This document shows, one piece after another, positions 36,172 to 45,878 of a stretch of 64,000 nucleotides of DNA (the first letter of the stretch is position 1; every line of letters begins with the position of its first letter). Source of the DNA: JAAELZ01 sp965237995 (lineage in GTDB: Bacteria > Pseudomonadota > Gammaproteobacteria > Arenicellales > Poriferihabitantaceae). Location of the stretch: assembly GCA_965237995.1 (NCBI GenBank), contig CBDEGO010000002.1, positions 434,001-498,000 on the forward strand, read 5' to 3'. The notes below the pieces were generated by a model that did no database searches, was not told the origin of the DNA, and saw nothing but the letters and a program-made list of their open reading frames with translations. A program made the position numbers and the translations under genes.

Positions 36172-36508
36172 GGGAATAATTGAGTCCGAGAGACTTTATA
36201 ATGTAGCGCAATTTTAACGTGATACTTCAATCTAAAAAACACTTAATCTAACCTAAGTTGCATATTAATAGCCTAACCGTTCGCTACCATTCTTCATATA
36301 CGAATCGATAATTAACTAAAAATGCTGATCTGATTATAGTTTTAACAAAACATCTACTTAATAATTTACAATTAACCCGCTTAGCTATAGGGGTTGCATT
36401 ATGGAGCAACCTTTACAAAAGTTTAATCGCAATTTTTGCAATCGATTTCGTTAATCACTTTATAATCACCACTATCATGGTAATAGTAGTACCTGTATAT
36501 TTTTGCAT
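36172..36508. promoter_or_regulatory. divergent intergenic region sdhC / prc
   Basis: A perfect TATAAT (36461-36466) lies 43 bp before the prc start, with TTGCAA (36436-36441) at a rather long 19-bp spacing. Upstream, GGTTGC (36392-36397) and GCAACC (36406-36411) form a 6-bp inverted repeat. No gene is recognised in the interval. Confidence 0.35.
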
Positions 36509-38680
36509 ATGAAGAAAATTAGCTTATTGGTAACGCCGTTGACAGCACTAATTATTAGCGCTGTCGCAATACAAAGTAACGTAACAGCCAAAACCAAGCA
36601 AGAAGTCGAGTTAACCGATGCAGAACAGCAACAAGTTAGCGCTGAGCGGCACGGCCACGAAATTCGATTAATCGATCGATTATTAGAGCGTTATCACTAT
36701 AGAGATTTCGTTCTCGACGATAGTTTTTCCGTTGAGTTAACCAATAACTATATTGATAATTTAGACCCCGGAAGACTGTTTTTTACACAAGCAGATATTG
36801 AAGAATTTTCTAAAATTGATGAATACTTCGACGACTACATTCGTTCAGGTAGCACGCAGGCAGCAACACAAATATTTGATATCTATCGTGAGCGCGTTTC
36901 ACAACGGATTAACTACGCATTGCAGCGTTTAGAGCATGTTTTTAACTTTAAACTCACTGAAACCTATCAAACAGACCGACGTGAAGAACCTTGGGCTGCA
37001 ACCGAAACACAGCTAGATAGTCTTTGGCGAAAGCGTATCAAGAACGATTTAATCGTACTTACACTGGCTGGAGATTCTAACGAAAAGGCTAAGGAAAAAT
37101 TAAACAAGCGCTACAACAATATTTTGCGTCGCACCAATCAAATTAAAGACAACGAAATATTCCAGCTTTACGCAAACGCCTACGCAACCTCAATCGAACC
37201 ACATACAAGCTATTTTTCCCCGCGCGCGACCGAAGAATTTAATATTCATATGCGCTTATCTTTGCAGGGCATCGGCGCCGTTTTAAGGTTAGAAGATGAA
37301 ATAACAGAAGTTATTCGTGTCGTACCGGGCGGCCCCGCTGACCAATCTGGACAAATCAACTCTAAAGACAAAATACTTGGTGTTGCGCAAGGTGAAGATG
37401 GCCAATATGAAGATATTATCGGCTGGCGCTTATCGGATGTTGTCGACAAGATTCGCGGCAAAAAAGGCACCAAAGTAAAGCTTTCTATATTACCAAGTGC
37501 GATGGGCGTGAATGGCAGCCCAAAAGATGTCGTCATCGTGCGCGACAATATTAAACTTGAAAGTCAAGCCGCCAAGAAGAGCATCCTCAATGTGGAAACC
37601 CAAACGGGCATTTCAAAACTTGGCGTGATCACGCTGCCTTCGTTTTATATCGATTTTGAGGCGCGCTCCAAGGGTAATAAAGACTATCGTAGCACAACTA
37701 GGGACGTTACCAAACTGCTCGAAGAGATGCAGCAAGACAATATTGATGGCTTAGTGATTGATCTGCGCGGCAATGGCGGTGGCTCACTCGAAGAGGTTGT
37801 CACATTAACTGGCCTGTTTATTGATCATGGCCCTGTTGTACAGGTACGTAATAAGGATGGTCGCATCACTACGCACCGAGACCATGAAGAAGGGGTCCTT
37901 TATAATGGTCCCTTAGCCGTCATGGTCGACAGGCAATCAGCTTCTGCTTCAGAAATTTTTGCCGGCGCAATACAAGATTACGACCGGGGATTAATTATTG
38001 GGGAACCCACTTTTGGCAAAGGTACCGTTCAGAATGTCCTACCATTGGGAGTGTATACACGGGATAACTTTAAAAACCAACTAGGGCAGCTTAAGATAAC
38101 GATTGCACAGTTTTTTCGAGTAAATGGAGATAGCACACAACACCGCGGTGTTGTACCTGATATTGGTTGGCCTTTACCTCATGCTCAAGAAAATTTCGGA
38201 GAACGTGCCTACGACAATGCCCTACCGTGGGCAACTATTCGTGAATTAGATTATCTTAAAAGTGACAATATTAACGATTCAGCGTTGCCTCAGTTACAGC
38301 ACTTGCACACGAAACGTATTGAAAAGGACTCAGAATTCATTGCTTCACTAAAAAAACTAGCTGTTTTGGCTGAGTCTCGCAAACAAACACAGCTCTCGCT
38401 GAATTTAAAAACACGCACTGAGCAAAGGTCTGAATTCAACGAATCACTGCTACAGACCGAAAACCAAATTCGTAAAGCTGACGGCTTACCTAGCTACGAA
38501 ACCTTTGCTGAATTACAAAAAGCTTCACGAACCGAAGAGGAAACCCGTAGGGATGATGAACCCGTCGATGCTGATATATTTTTATCTGAAGCTGGAAGAA
38601 TTCTTAACGACTATCGACACTTAACCGAGAAAAAGACGGCCCAAATTGAACACCACCGTGATCGATTCCCCGCAATTTAG
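36509..38680 (+). CDS. prc: tail-specific periplasmic protease Prc
   Basis: This 723-aa protein is read from ATG 36509; a TTG two codons earlier also opens the frame. It has a signal peptide, an N-terminal helical domain (LIDRLLERYHYRDFVLDD...LDPGRLFFTQAD), a PDZ domain (IGAVLRLEDEITEVIRVVPGGPADQSGQI) and the S41A catalytic core. The active Ser479 is in QSASASEIF, with Asp490 and Lys504 (FGKGTVQ) at the same spacing as E. coli S430/D441/K455. A C-terminal DUF3340-like part follows. Prc trims PBP3 and MepS-type hydrolases. It heads the long envelope-associated plus-strand run. Confidence 0.95.
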   Translation: MKKISLLVTPLTALIISAVAIQSNVTAKTKQEVELTDAEQQQVSAERHGHEIRLIDRLLERYHYRDFVLDDSFSVELTNNYIDNLDPGRLFFTQADIEEFSKIDEYFDDYIRSGSTQAATQIFDIYRERVSQRINYALQRLEHVFNFKLTETYQTDRREEPWAATETQLDSLWRKRIKNDLIVLTLAGDSNEKAKEKLNKRYNNILRRTNQIKDNEIFQLYANAYATSIEPHTSYFSPRATEEFNIHMRLSLQGIGAVLRLEDEITEVIRVVPGGPADQSGQINSKDKILGVAQGEDGQYEDIIGWRLSDVVDKIRGKKGTKVKLSILPSAMGVNGSPKDVVIVRDNIKLESQAAKKSILNVETQTGISKLGVITLPSFYIDFEARSKGNKDYRSTTRDVTKLLEEMQQDNIDGLVIDLRGNGGGSLEEVVTLTGLFIDHGPVVQVRNKDGRITTHRDHEEGVLYNGPLAVMVDRQSASASEIFAGAIQDYDRGLIIGEPTFGKGTVQNVLPLGVYTRDNFKNQLGQLKITIAQFFRVNGDSTQHRGVVPDIGWPLPHAQENFGERAYDNALPWATIRELDYLKSDNINDSALPQLQHLHTKRIEKDSEFIASLKKLAVLAESRKQTQLSLNLKTRTEQRSEFNESLLQTENQIRKADGLPSYETFAELQKASRTEEETRRDDEPVDADIFLSEAGRILNDYRHLTEKKTAQIEHHRDRFPAI

Positions 38681-38816
38681 TTTTTCCATCAAATATACTT
38701 AGGTGATCGTTGCAACTTCGTCATGTTCTAGCTTGATATCTAAATTATCAAGGGTACAATACCCCCTCTTGACGCTAGGCTGTTGATTTAACGCTTTAAC
38801 CTATCAGAAATATAAA

Positions 38817-39995
38817 ATGAAGCTTGTTTCCTTACTATTCTTGTTATTTTCTCTTTGCTCCACGAACGCATTTTCACAAGAATCTGAGAAGGCCTATAAT
38901 TTGGCAGCCAAAGCTTATCAATTACAGAATTTTCAAGAAGCTGAAAAAATCTGGTCCTCCCTAGCAGAAGAAAACAATGCAAATGCACAGTATGCCCTTG
39001 CTATTATGCATCTCAAGAAAGAAACACTTGAGCCTAGTGACAAGAGTGCATTCGATTTGTTGCAACAAGCTTCCACTCAGCAGCATGTTGTGGCGATGTT
39101 TAATTTAGGCGTTGCTTATTGGGAAGGGACAGGCACGCCGATTGACCAAGCCAAAGCATTGAACTGGTGGGAAATTGCGGCGCGGAAGAATGATAGCGGC
39201 GCACAATATAATTTAGGGCTTGCATACTACATTGGAGCTGGGCGAGACGAAAATACCGACAAAGCTTATTACTGGGTGAAACAAGCAGCAGAAAATGGTC
39301 ATCCACAAGCACCTGCATTGCTAGAGACTATGGTTGAGCCAGAAAATCTTTTAGTTGAAATGGATGAACCTACTACCGAGGCAAACGAAGTAACAGTAGC
39401 AGCGACCCCCAAAAAACAACCCGTAGATGAAGCCCAAACATTATCTGATAATTCCGACAAAGCTGATACAAGCAACGAATCAAGCACCGTTACAGAAACG
39501 CCCGTAACCGAGAAATCCGAGCCAACCCCCACTGCGGTACCGACTCAACGATATAAAAAGATCAAGAATGCGATTGTGGAACTCAAAAGCCAAGCCAATG
39601 CGGGCTCTCACACTATCGCGACATTAAAGCCAGCGACATTGGTGCAACAAATTGAAACCGAAGGCGATTGGGCTCAGGTACAAACGCCTGCTCCAGTTAG
39701 CGCATGGGTGTATGGTAAATTCGTTACGGATCTTGGAAATACCAAAGCGAAGATAAAGGGAGACAAAGTCAATATTCGACCTGCCCCTTCTACCGATAAC
39801 GCCAAAGCAGCCCCTATTATGCAACTAAATAATGGAGATGCTGTGACTATTTTATTGAAGCGTAATCTTTGGGTGCAAATCAGCATCAAGCAGCCGGTTG
39901 CAGCTTGGGTGCCAAGTAGTGCGATTGAAGACTATAGTGATACGATCGAAAATCGGCAAAAAGAATGGTTATCACAGGCACAATTAACCAACTAA
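38817..39995 (+). CDS. secreted Sel1-repeat protein with two SH3-like domains
   Basis: This 392-aa protein has a signal peptide ending NAFSQ and three to four Sel1-type repeats at about 25-165 (for example AMFNLGVAYWEGTGTPIDQAKALNWWEIAA and AQYNLGLAYYIGAGRDE). A low-complexity Thr/Glu linker precedes two bacterial SH3-like domains: NAIVELKSQANAGSHTIATL...WVYGKFV and GDKVNIRPAPSTDNA...AAWVPSSAI. Sel1/SH3 proteins usually sit in the periplasm and bind peptidoglycan or partner proteins. The same architecture plus SPOR recurs at 54902-56707, so the two are probable paralogues. Confidence 0.75.
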   Translation: MKLVSLLFLLFSLCSTNAFSQESEKAYNLAAKAYQLQNFQEAEKIWSSLAEENNANAQYALAIMHLKKETLEPSDKSAFDLLQQASTQQHVVAMFNLGVAYWEGTGTPIDQAKALNWWEIAARKNDSGAQYNLGLAYYIGAGRDENTDKAYYWVKQAAENGHPQAPALLETMVEPENLLVEMDEPTTEANEVTVAATPKKQPVDEAQTLSDNSDKADTSNESSTVTETPVTEKSEPTPTAVPTQRYKKIKNAIVELKSQANAGSHTIATLKPATLVQQIETEGDWAQVQTPAPVSAWVYGKFVTDLGNTKAKIKGDKVNIRPAPSTDNAKAAPIMQLNNGDAVTILLKRNLWVQISIKQPVAAWVPSSAIEDYSDTIENRQKEWLSQAQLTN

Positions 39996-40025
39996 ACTGA
40001 ACGAAAAACTCACCTGAATTAGGAC

Positions 40026-41108
40026 GTGCGCACGATCAAGCTTACTCGAATTCTCGGCGTCATATTAAGCCTCTTCCTCTATTCTACGGTATCAACAGCC
40101 GCGTCGTTAAGTGAAGCCAAAGCGCTTCACAACAAGGGCAACACTCGCCAAGCGCTGACCGAAATAGATAGCTATCTTCAAGAGGATGCTAACAACATCA
40201 ATGCTTTATTTTTTAAAGCACAGCTTCAATACGAACTCGGTCGTAGGGACAGTGCAGTGGCGACTTATCGATCCATCATTAAGCAAGCACCTAAACAGCT
40301 GGAGGCCTATAACAATTTAGCAGCGATTTATGCGCAGCATAATAATTTGCACGCCGCCAGTGAAGTATTAGAACAAGCCATACACGTCGACCCCGTTTAT
40401 GCCACTATTTACGACAACTTAAGAGCAGTATATTGGGACATGTCTAAACGCCATGTACGCGCTGCACTTAAGCTAAAACCGTTAAACTCTGGGGCTAAGT
40501 TGGTCGCGATCAATGCACCTAGTAACTTACCTGATACTGAACCAGACCCAACTTCAGTAGCCGCTAGTGCAGCCACGGTAGCTTCGAAAGCTAGCGTCGA
40601 AGCGACAGCAGAACCTAAACCTATCGAAACCGTCAACGTAGAAAACACACAAGTTGTGTCGCAGGTTAAAGAAGATAGTAAACCGCAAGCAGAAATGCCT
40701 GAAATAAAGCAACCAAAGCCCAAGCCAGCTGTAAAACCAGCTACTAAGCCCAAGCCACAATCAACGGACGAGGAGCGTGTACGTGCAGCCATTCAAAACT
40801 GGACGAAGTCTTGGTCAGCGCGCGATGTGGATGCCTATATCTCACACTATGTGCGCAACTATAAACCAGCCGGGAAATCGAGATCAGAGTGGGTAGCTGG
40901 ACGCAAGTGGAACTTTAAATCCAAACAATTCATTAAAATAGGTGCTGATAAAATTAAAATTCGAAAGTCAGGACCGCATTATATCGCCACGTTTAATCAA
41001 TCTTATCAATCTGATTTATATCGTGATAAGGTGCTGAAGGAAATTCGTTTTACTCAGCAAGACGGCGAGTGGAAGATTAGCGATGAACTTGCATTAAAGG
41101 CTTTATAA
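40026..41108 (+). CDS. secreted TPR protein with Cds6-like C-terminal domain
   Basis: This 360-aa protein (GTG start) has a signal peptide ending STVSTAAS, then TPR repeats at about 30-145 (ALHNKGNTRQALTEIDSYL, AYNNLAAIYAQHNNLHAASEVLEQAI). A Pro/Lys linker with repeated KPKP follows. The C-terminal NTF2-like domain (about 257-355; IQNWTKSWSARDVDAYISHYV...WKISDE) is also present in the next gene. That domain is typical of L,D-transpeptidase accessory proteins. The ribosome site is unconvincing: AGGA ends only about 2 nt from GTG. It probably helps peptidoglycan remodelling together with the transpeptidase 10 bp downstream. Confidence 0.7.
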   Translation: MRTIKLTRILGVILSLFLYSTVSTAASLSEAKALHNKGNTRQALTEIDSYLQEDANNINALFFKAQLQYELGRRDSAVATYRSIIKQAPKQLEAYNNLAAIYAQHNNLHAASEVLEQAIHVDPVYATIYDNLRAVYWDMSKRHVRAALKLKPLNSGAKLVAINAPSNLPDTEPDPTSVAASAATVASKASVEATAEPKPIETVNVENTQVVSQVKEDSKPQAEMPEIKQPKPKPAVKPATKPKPQSTDEERVRAAIQNWTKSWSARDVDAYISHYVRNYKPAGKSRSEWVAGRKWNFKSKQFIKIGADKIKIRKSGPHYIATFNQSYQSDLYRDKVLKEIRFTQQDGEWKISDELALKAL

Positions 41109-41118
41109 TCACCTAGCA

Positions 41119-42357
41119 ATGACTACATCTGCAAGCTCGCTGGGTGCCAGTAACACTAAAGTAGCAACGCTATTTCTCATCCTAGTTCTATTTATAGGAT
41201 GCTTCATACAGGGCGCATACGCTTCCTTAGAGTATGAAAAACGGCTTATTGACTCACTATCACAGTATCAAAGTGGCGACGAAGCTGATGTGGAGACCGC
41301 TTTACGGCGTTATGTCCGCGACTATCCAAATAGTCAGGTTGCGCAATTACTATTGGCGGATCTACTCGCTGCCCGCAGTGGCATTGTATCTCCCGACACT
41401 CGATACCAATCTCAGTTCGACAATAGAACTGCACACATACAATTAGACGGCTTACGTGATGAAATAAACCTGCGATGGAACCAAATTGCAGAATCAAACC
41501 CAGCGAAAGCTGGCTTGGTTCCTGCCGCTATCTTAAAACTAGATAACAAGCACAAAACCATCATATTTGTAGACACCGAGGCCGCACGCTTATACGTCTT
41601 CGAAAACAATGGCGGCATGTTAAAGCACGTTACAGACTACTATACAACAATTGGGCTGCAAGGCACGCATAAGCGCAAAGAAGGTGACGAGCGCACCCCA
41701 ATTGGCGTTTATCACGTCACTTCGTTTATTCATGACGAAGAGTTGCCTCCATTATACGGAACAGGTGCGTTTCCGATAAATTACCCAAACGAACTTGACA
41801 GGCGTTATAAGCGTACTGGTTATGGTATTTGGATTCATGGTACGCACCCAGAATCTTTTAACCGGGTGCCGTATGCAAGCAACGGCTGCGTCGCGCTGAG
41901 TAATCCTGAGTTTACGAGTCTGCGGTCCGTCATCGACCATACGAGAAAAACACCTGTCATTATTTCTGACGAAGTAAATTGGGTGAACAATGACAACACA
42001 AAATACGCTACCGATCTATTAGCCTCGACTTTATACGCGTGGCAAAAAGACTGGGAAAGTATGGATGTAGAGCGTTATTTAAGCCACTACTCTAAACGCA
42101 AGTATCAATCAGAGGGCGGACAAACATACACCACGTGGGCAGCGCGAAAAAAACAAGTGGGCCTAACAAAAACCCGCATAAAAGTCGATATAGATGCCGT
42201 CAGTGCTTACTTCTACCCTGGAGAGAAAGACATGCTAGTGGTTGAATTCACTCAAGATTATCAAAGCAATAACTTTGACTCAACAGCGCACAAAAAGCAG
42301 TATTGGATAAAGAACTCAGAAGATAGCTGGGAGATTATCTATGAAGGCTCACAATAG
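41119..42357 (+). CDS. L,D-transpeptidase (YkuD) with C-terminal Cds6-like domain
   Basis: This 412-aa protein has an N-terminal signal anchor (VATLFLILVLFIGCFIQGAYA) and a helical region. The YkuD catalytic domain has GDERTPIGVYHVTS, a His in IWIHGTHPESF (His240) and the nucleophile in ASNGCVALSN (Cys257). The C-terminal NTF2-like domain (LYAWQKDWESMDVERYLSHY...) resembles the tail of the preceding gene's product. Such enzymes form 3-3 crosslinks or attach proteins to peptidoglycan. The Ser-Asn-Gly-Cys version of the SHGC motif is seen in Erf/Ybi-like relatives. The stop overlaps the next start (TAGTG). Confidence 0.88.
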   Translation: MTTSASSLGASNTKVATLFLILVLFIGCFIQGAYASLEYEKRLIDSLSQYQSGDEADVETALRRYVRDYPNSQVAQLLLADLLAARSGIVSPDTRYQSQFDNRTAHIQLDGLRDEINLRWNQIAESNPAKAGLVPAAILKLDNKHKTIIFVDTEAARLYVFENNGGMLKHVTDYYTTIGLQGTHKRKEGDERTPIGVYHVTSFIHDEELPPLYGTGAFPINYPNELDRRYKRTGYGIWIHGTHPESFNRVPYASNGCVALSNPEFTSLRSVIDHTRKTPVIISDEVNWVNNDNTKYATDLLASTLYAWQKDWESMDVERYLSHYSKRKYQSEGGQTYTTWAARKKQVGLTKTRIKVDIDAVSAYFYPGEKDMLVVEFTQDYQSNNFDSTAHKKQYWIKNSEDSWEIIYEGSQ

Positions 42358-43514
42358 TGAAGTCTATTCTATTTATCAGCCCACAGCCTTATTTCCAATG
42401 GCGAGGCTCTCCCATTCGCGTTCGGTTTGTATTACAAGCGTTTAGCGAACTAGGCTATCAAGTTGACTTGCTTACGCTTCCATTTGGAGACGATACGCCG
42501 CTGCCGAATGTAAATATCACTCGAGTACCGAATATTTATAGAGCTAAAGATGTGGCAATTGGCCCTTCTTTAATAAAAGCGTTATTCGATGTCATCATTG
42601 TTATTAAGGCAATATCGATGTTATCAAAAAAACGCTATGACGTTATCCACGGCATCGAAGAAGGTGGGTTCATCGCGTTAGTGTTAGGGAAGCTATTCAA
42701 GTGTAAAACCGTTTTTGAAAAGCACTCTGACCCATTCTCACATCGTAAAGGTCTGCTAAGGAACATCATATTGTCGTTTTATGCCGCAATGGAAAAGTTC
42801 ACCATCCGACGGGCGGATTTAGTGATCGGCACCGGAGCTGGCTTAGCCGACCAAGCCACCCGCATGGGCCCCAAGGGTGAAGTGACCGCCATTTTTGATA
42901 TCCCCTCTTCCTTAGTGGAAGCAACAGATGACGAAACTGCGCAAAAACGAACAGAACTGATTACCAACCCAGATGACGTGTTATTGTGTTTTGTCGGCTC
43001 ATTTGCGGTGTATCAAGGTATTGACCTTCTATTTGAATCCATTCCCATGGTATTACAACAACATGCAAACGCTCGCTTTATGATTATTGGCGGCTCAACT
43101 GAAGAAATTGCTGAACGTCAGCACACGCTGCAACAGTTGAATCTTGATAGTAAAGTTAATTTTATCGGCAAAATTCCACCTGATGAATTACCAGTATACT
43201 TGAAAGCGGCAGATATACTGTTAGCGCCACGCCACTCAGGTGTTAACACGCCTCTTAAAATACTTGATTACTTTAAAGCCGCCAAAGCCATTGTCGCCAC
43301 TGATGTCGCCTCTAATAGATTAATCCTTAATGAAGCAACCGCAGTGTTTGCTGAACCCAATGCCGCGTCTTATAGTAAAAAAATTGGCACACTTATTGAT
43401 GACAAAAAATTAAGACAGCGCATGGGTGCAAACGGACACATGCTGTATAAAGAGAAGTATAATTTTTATTCGTTCAAGAACTTACTAGAAAAAGCCTACT
43501 CAGGGTTACGATAA
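42357..43514 (+). CDS. family 4-type glycosyltransferase
   Basis: This 385-aa GT-B enzyme starts at GTG 42357, one base into the preceding stop. The N-terminal acceptor domain has ISPQPYFQWRGSPIRVRFVLQAFSELGYQVDLLT. The C-terminal donor domain has VGSFAVYQGIDLLFESIPMVL, GKIPPDELPVYLKAADILLAPR, then NTPLKILDYFKAAKAIVATD with the GT4 ExxxxxxxE-like region modified (LKILDY for PLxxxEA). The donor and acceptor sugars are unknown. The context with transpeptidase and PHP-like genes suggests envelope or surface glycan synthesis. Confidence 0.82.
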   Translation: MKSILFISPQPYFQWRGSPIRVRFVLQAFSELGYQVDLLTLPFGDDTPLPNVNITRVPNIYRAKDVAIGPSLIKALFDVIIVIKAISMLSKKRYDVIHGIEEGGFIALVLGKLFKCKTVFEKHSDPFSHRKGLLRNIILSFYAAMEKFTIRRADLVIGTGAGLADQATRMGPKGEVTAIFDIPSSLVEATDDETAQKRTELITNPDDVLLCFVGSFAVYQGIDLLFESIPMVLQQHANARFMIIGGSTEEIAERQHTLQQLNLDSKVNFIGKIPPDELPVYLKAADILLAPRHSGVNTPLKILDYFKAAKAIVATDVASNRLILNEATAVFAEPNAASYSKKIGTLIDDKKLRQRMGANGHMLYKEKYNFYSFKNLLEKAYSGLR

Positions 43515-43516
43515 AT

Positions 43517-44299
43517 ATGTATGCCATCGTTGATACTCACTTGCACTTATATCCTGATTACCGCATTGAGCAAGCATTTGCTTCCTTTTTAGCACGTACT
43601 AAGAGCGCAGACGAATCCGTTACAAGTGTAGCTTGTTTAGCTGAACGACATGATTGTCATTTTTTCAAAGCATTTCAAACGAACGAAATTTCTGTATCTG
43701 GTTTCGAAACGAAGACAGTTTCTGCCAAAGTTCTAGAAATTGTTCGTTCATCTGATGCACAAAGTTTCTACTTAATACCCGGTCGTCAAGTAATCTCCTC
43801 CGAAAACATTGAAGTGCTGGCGCTAAACTGCGATCAGGATATTAACGACGGACAAGACGCCGCCACTATTATCGAGCAATGCAAAGCCCTTGGAGGCACT
43901 CCAGTCGTGGCATGGTCACCTGGCAAGTGGTTTGGTCAACGTGGCAAAGTCGTCAATACCTTGTTAGAAAAATATACGCCCGCTGATTTTTTAATCGGAG
44001 ACACCAGTTTGCGCCCTATAGGTTGGGGGTTGCCTTTATTAATGCGCAAAGCAAAGAAAATGGGCTTCAAAGTGATTGCAGGCTCTGATCCCCTACCCTT
44101 TGTTGGTGAAGAGAATTGGTTTGGTGCCTATTGCTCACATATTGAGAGTGAGCAAATCGATACCATTGAAGAGCTGATGCAGGCTTTTAACAGTGATGCG
44201 AGTCATCTCGGCATTGCTAACAAAGGCACGCGCAGCCATTTCTTAAGCTTAACCTCACGTTTACGAAACAACGCTAGAAGTAAGCAATTACGGACATAG
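43517..44299 (+). CDS. PHP-like metal-dependent hydrolase family protein
   Basis: This 260-aa cytoplasmic protein begins MYAIVDTHLHLYPDY, the HxH metal motif of amidohydrolase/PHP proteins. It has VVAWSPGKWFGQRG in the middle, and KVIAGSDPLPFVGEENWFG (Asp near the C-terminal metal site) late in the chain. No specific enzyme is recognised. It lies 2 bp after the glycosyltransferase, so a role in the same glycan or envelope pathway (for example phosphate removal) is inferred only from position. Confidence 0.6.
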   Translation: MYAIVDTHLHLYPDYRIEQAFASFLARTKSADESVTSVACLAERHDCHFFKAFQTNEISVSGFETKTVSAKVLEIVRSSDAQSFYLIPGRQVISSENIEVLALNCDQDINDGQDAATIIEQCKALGGTPVVAWSPGKWFGQRGKVVNTLLEKYTPADFLIGDTSLRPIGWGLPLLMRKAKKMGFKVIAGSDPLPFVGEENWFGAYCSHIESEQIDTIEELMQAFNSDASHLGIANKGTRSHFLSLTSRLRNNARSKQLRT

Positions 44300-44357
44300 C
44301 AGCCGATTAAGATTGCCTGCTTGCATTGGGGTTGTTAAACTTATGCCCGTCTAATAT

Positions 44358-45878
44358 ATGAATTCAAATAAAGTCATCATGCCGACTATACGCGTTGCCC
44401 TGATTGGGCTATTCGCACTTTTCATTCCGGTTCAATCGTATGCCATTACTCCACTTTTTGATGGAGGTTTTGAGACGGGTACTTTGCAGGGATGGAGACC
44501 GGATAATGGCGCGCTCGTTGTAGCGCGTGGTACCTGTTTTGCTGAAGGTGATACAACCCAATTAAGTGCTAGAGGCCAATACGCTGGTCTACTTCGCTCT
44601 GTAGGCGAAAACGCGAGTTCATTCACATCAAAAGCATTTGCCGCAGCCAGAGGGGTCACCTTCCTAGCGCTAACCGAACTACGCGGCAAAAAAAAGAACT
44701 TTAACCCTTTCGCGATAACGGTCGATATTTTAGATGGTGCCTCTACCGTATTAAGCACGCAGCCGTTAGCAACAGCCATGATCCGCCTCAATAAAGGCTG
44801 CCCTAGCAGCAAACGTGATCAGAGTTTTAGCGCACACTTCATTAATACTAGACGATATCAAGGCAAGCAAATCAAGATCCGCTTTTCACAACATAAAGAC
44901 GTCGCCAAGACCGGTGCCTTTACCTTGATTGATGACGTTGGTGTAGTGAATAACCTTGTGCCTATCTACCTAAGCTATCCAAACGCACGAGCAGGAGTGA
45001 CATTTAATGACAATGTACTCTCCTTAACTGCCGGCTTGCCATTTGGAGACCTAGACCAAACAACACGATGGCAGTACAGCTGGTTTATCAACGATGAGAG
45101 TAGCGAACGCCCCTATTTTAATCCGTGTATTAACGACCTAAAGCCTGGCGAGCATACTGCTAACCTGTATATTTACGACCCAGATAATAGTAGCTTGGTA
45201 ACCGACACCTTCAATTTCTTAGTACCTGATGCGGTTGACAGCTCAACCGCAAACACGTCAACAAGTGAGGAGGATACAGACTCTAATGCCGCAACAGGCT
45301 CTATTGCATCTACCGTCAATTCTATCTCCAATTCAACCTCATGTAACGCCAGACACCCCACAGATCTAGCGGTTATCGATCCTGATGATCCTGATGATCC
45401 TGATGATCCTGATGATCCTGATGATCCTGATGATCCTGATGATCCTGATGATCCGACTATTACCCTCACTGCAAATAGCTCAGTCAATGCCAATACAGCA
45501 AGCGATTTATTCACTGGAATCACGCTCACTTCAAATACTAACAACCAATTAAGCCAAGCCGTATTAACACTCACTAATCCGATAGGGAATGATGCAATTC
45601 TTGCCAAATCTGGCTCGCGAACTTTAAGTGTAAACTGCCTCACCACTACTGTCTCTTGCACTCTGAGCGGCGTAGCCACGGTAGCAATTTACCAACAAGT
45701 ACTAGATGCCGTACAAATTCAACTTGCGAATAATTCGACTGATCGAATCTTTAACTTAGTCGTTACCGATACAGATAATCAAACTAGTGCAAGCAGCACT
45801 AGTACCGTTGGCGTAACCATTACCAACACTGTGCCAATTGTTAATACCGTATTAAAAGAAGGAGAGCACGCGCAATGA
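44358..45878 (+). CDS. secreted protein with Asp-Asp-Pro repeat, paralogue of the next gene
   Basis: This 506-aa protein has a signal peptide ending QSYAI. An N-terminal domain begins PLFDGGFETGTLQGWRPDN, a 'F-E-T-G-x-L-x-G-W' start typical of secreted beta-sandwich (carbohydrate-binding-like) domains. The shared blocks ARG-CF-EGDTTQLSARG, NKGCPSS and TLIDDVGV also occur in the next gene. Residues about 341-366 are eight DDP units. A C-terminal Ig/cadherin-like domain (TITLTANSSVNANTASD...VGVTITNTVPIV) ends the protein. No membrane anchor is visible. It overlaps the next start by ATGA. The function is unknown; extracellular adhesion or glycan binding is plausible. Confidence 0.65.
   Translation: MNSNKVIMPTIRVALIGLFALFIPVQSYAITPLFDGGFETGTLQGWRPDNGALVVARGTCFAEGDTTQLSARGQYAGLLRSVGENASSFTSKAFAAARGVTFLALTELRGKKKNFNPFAITVDILDGASTVLSTQPLATAMIRLNKGCPSSKRDQSFSAHFINTRRYQGKQIKIRFSQHKDVAKTGAFTLIDDVGVVNNLVPIYLSYPNARAGVTFNDNVLSLTAGLPFGDLDQTTRWQYSWFINDESSERPYFNPCINDLKPGEHTANLYIYDPDNSSLVTDTFNFLVPDAVDSSTANTSTSEEDTDSNAATGSIASTVNSISNSTSCNARHPTDLAVIDPDDPDDPDDPDDPDDPDDPDDPDDPTITLTANSSVNANTASDLFTGITLTSNTNNQLSQAVLTLTNPIGNDAILAKSGSRTLSVNCLTTTVSCTLSGVATVAIYQQVLDAVQIQLANNSTDRIFNLVVTDTDNQTSASSTSTVGVTITNTVPIVNTVLKEGEHAQ
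45378..45455. repeat. perfect 9-bp tandem repeat encoding Asp-Asp-Pro
   Basis: GATCCT followed by eight units of GATGATCCT (the last ending CCG) lies inside the preceding gene and encodes DP(DDP)8. Codon use is identical in every unit, which points to recent replication slippage and likely length variation between strains. The frame is always kept because the unit is 9 bp. Confidence 0.95.

Noticed and set aside
45173..45679. 168-aa antisense frame with Gly-Ser-Ser repeats
   Set aside because: It is the complement of the DDP repeat inside a well-supported gene; no independent start signal.
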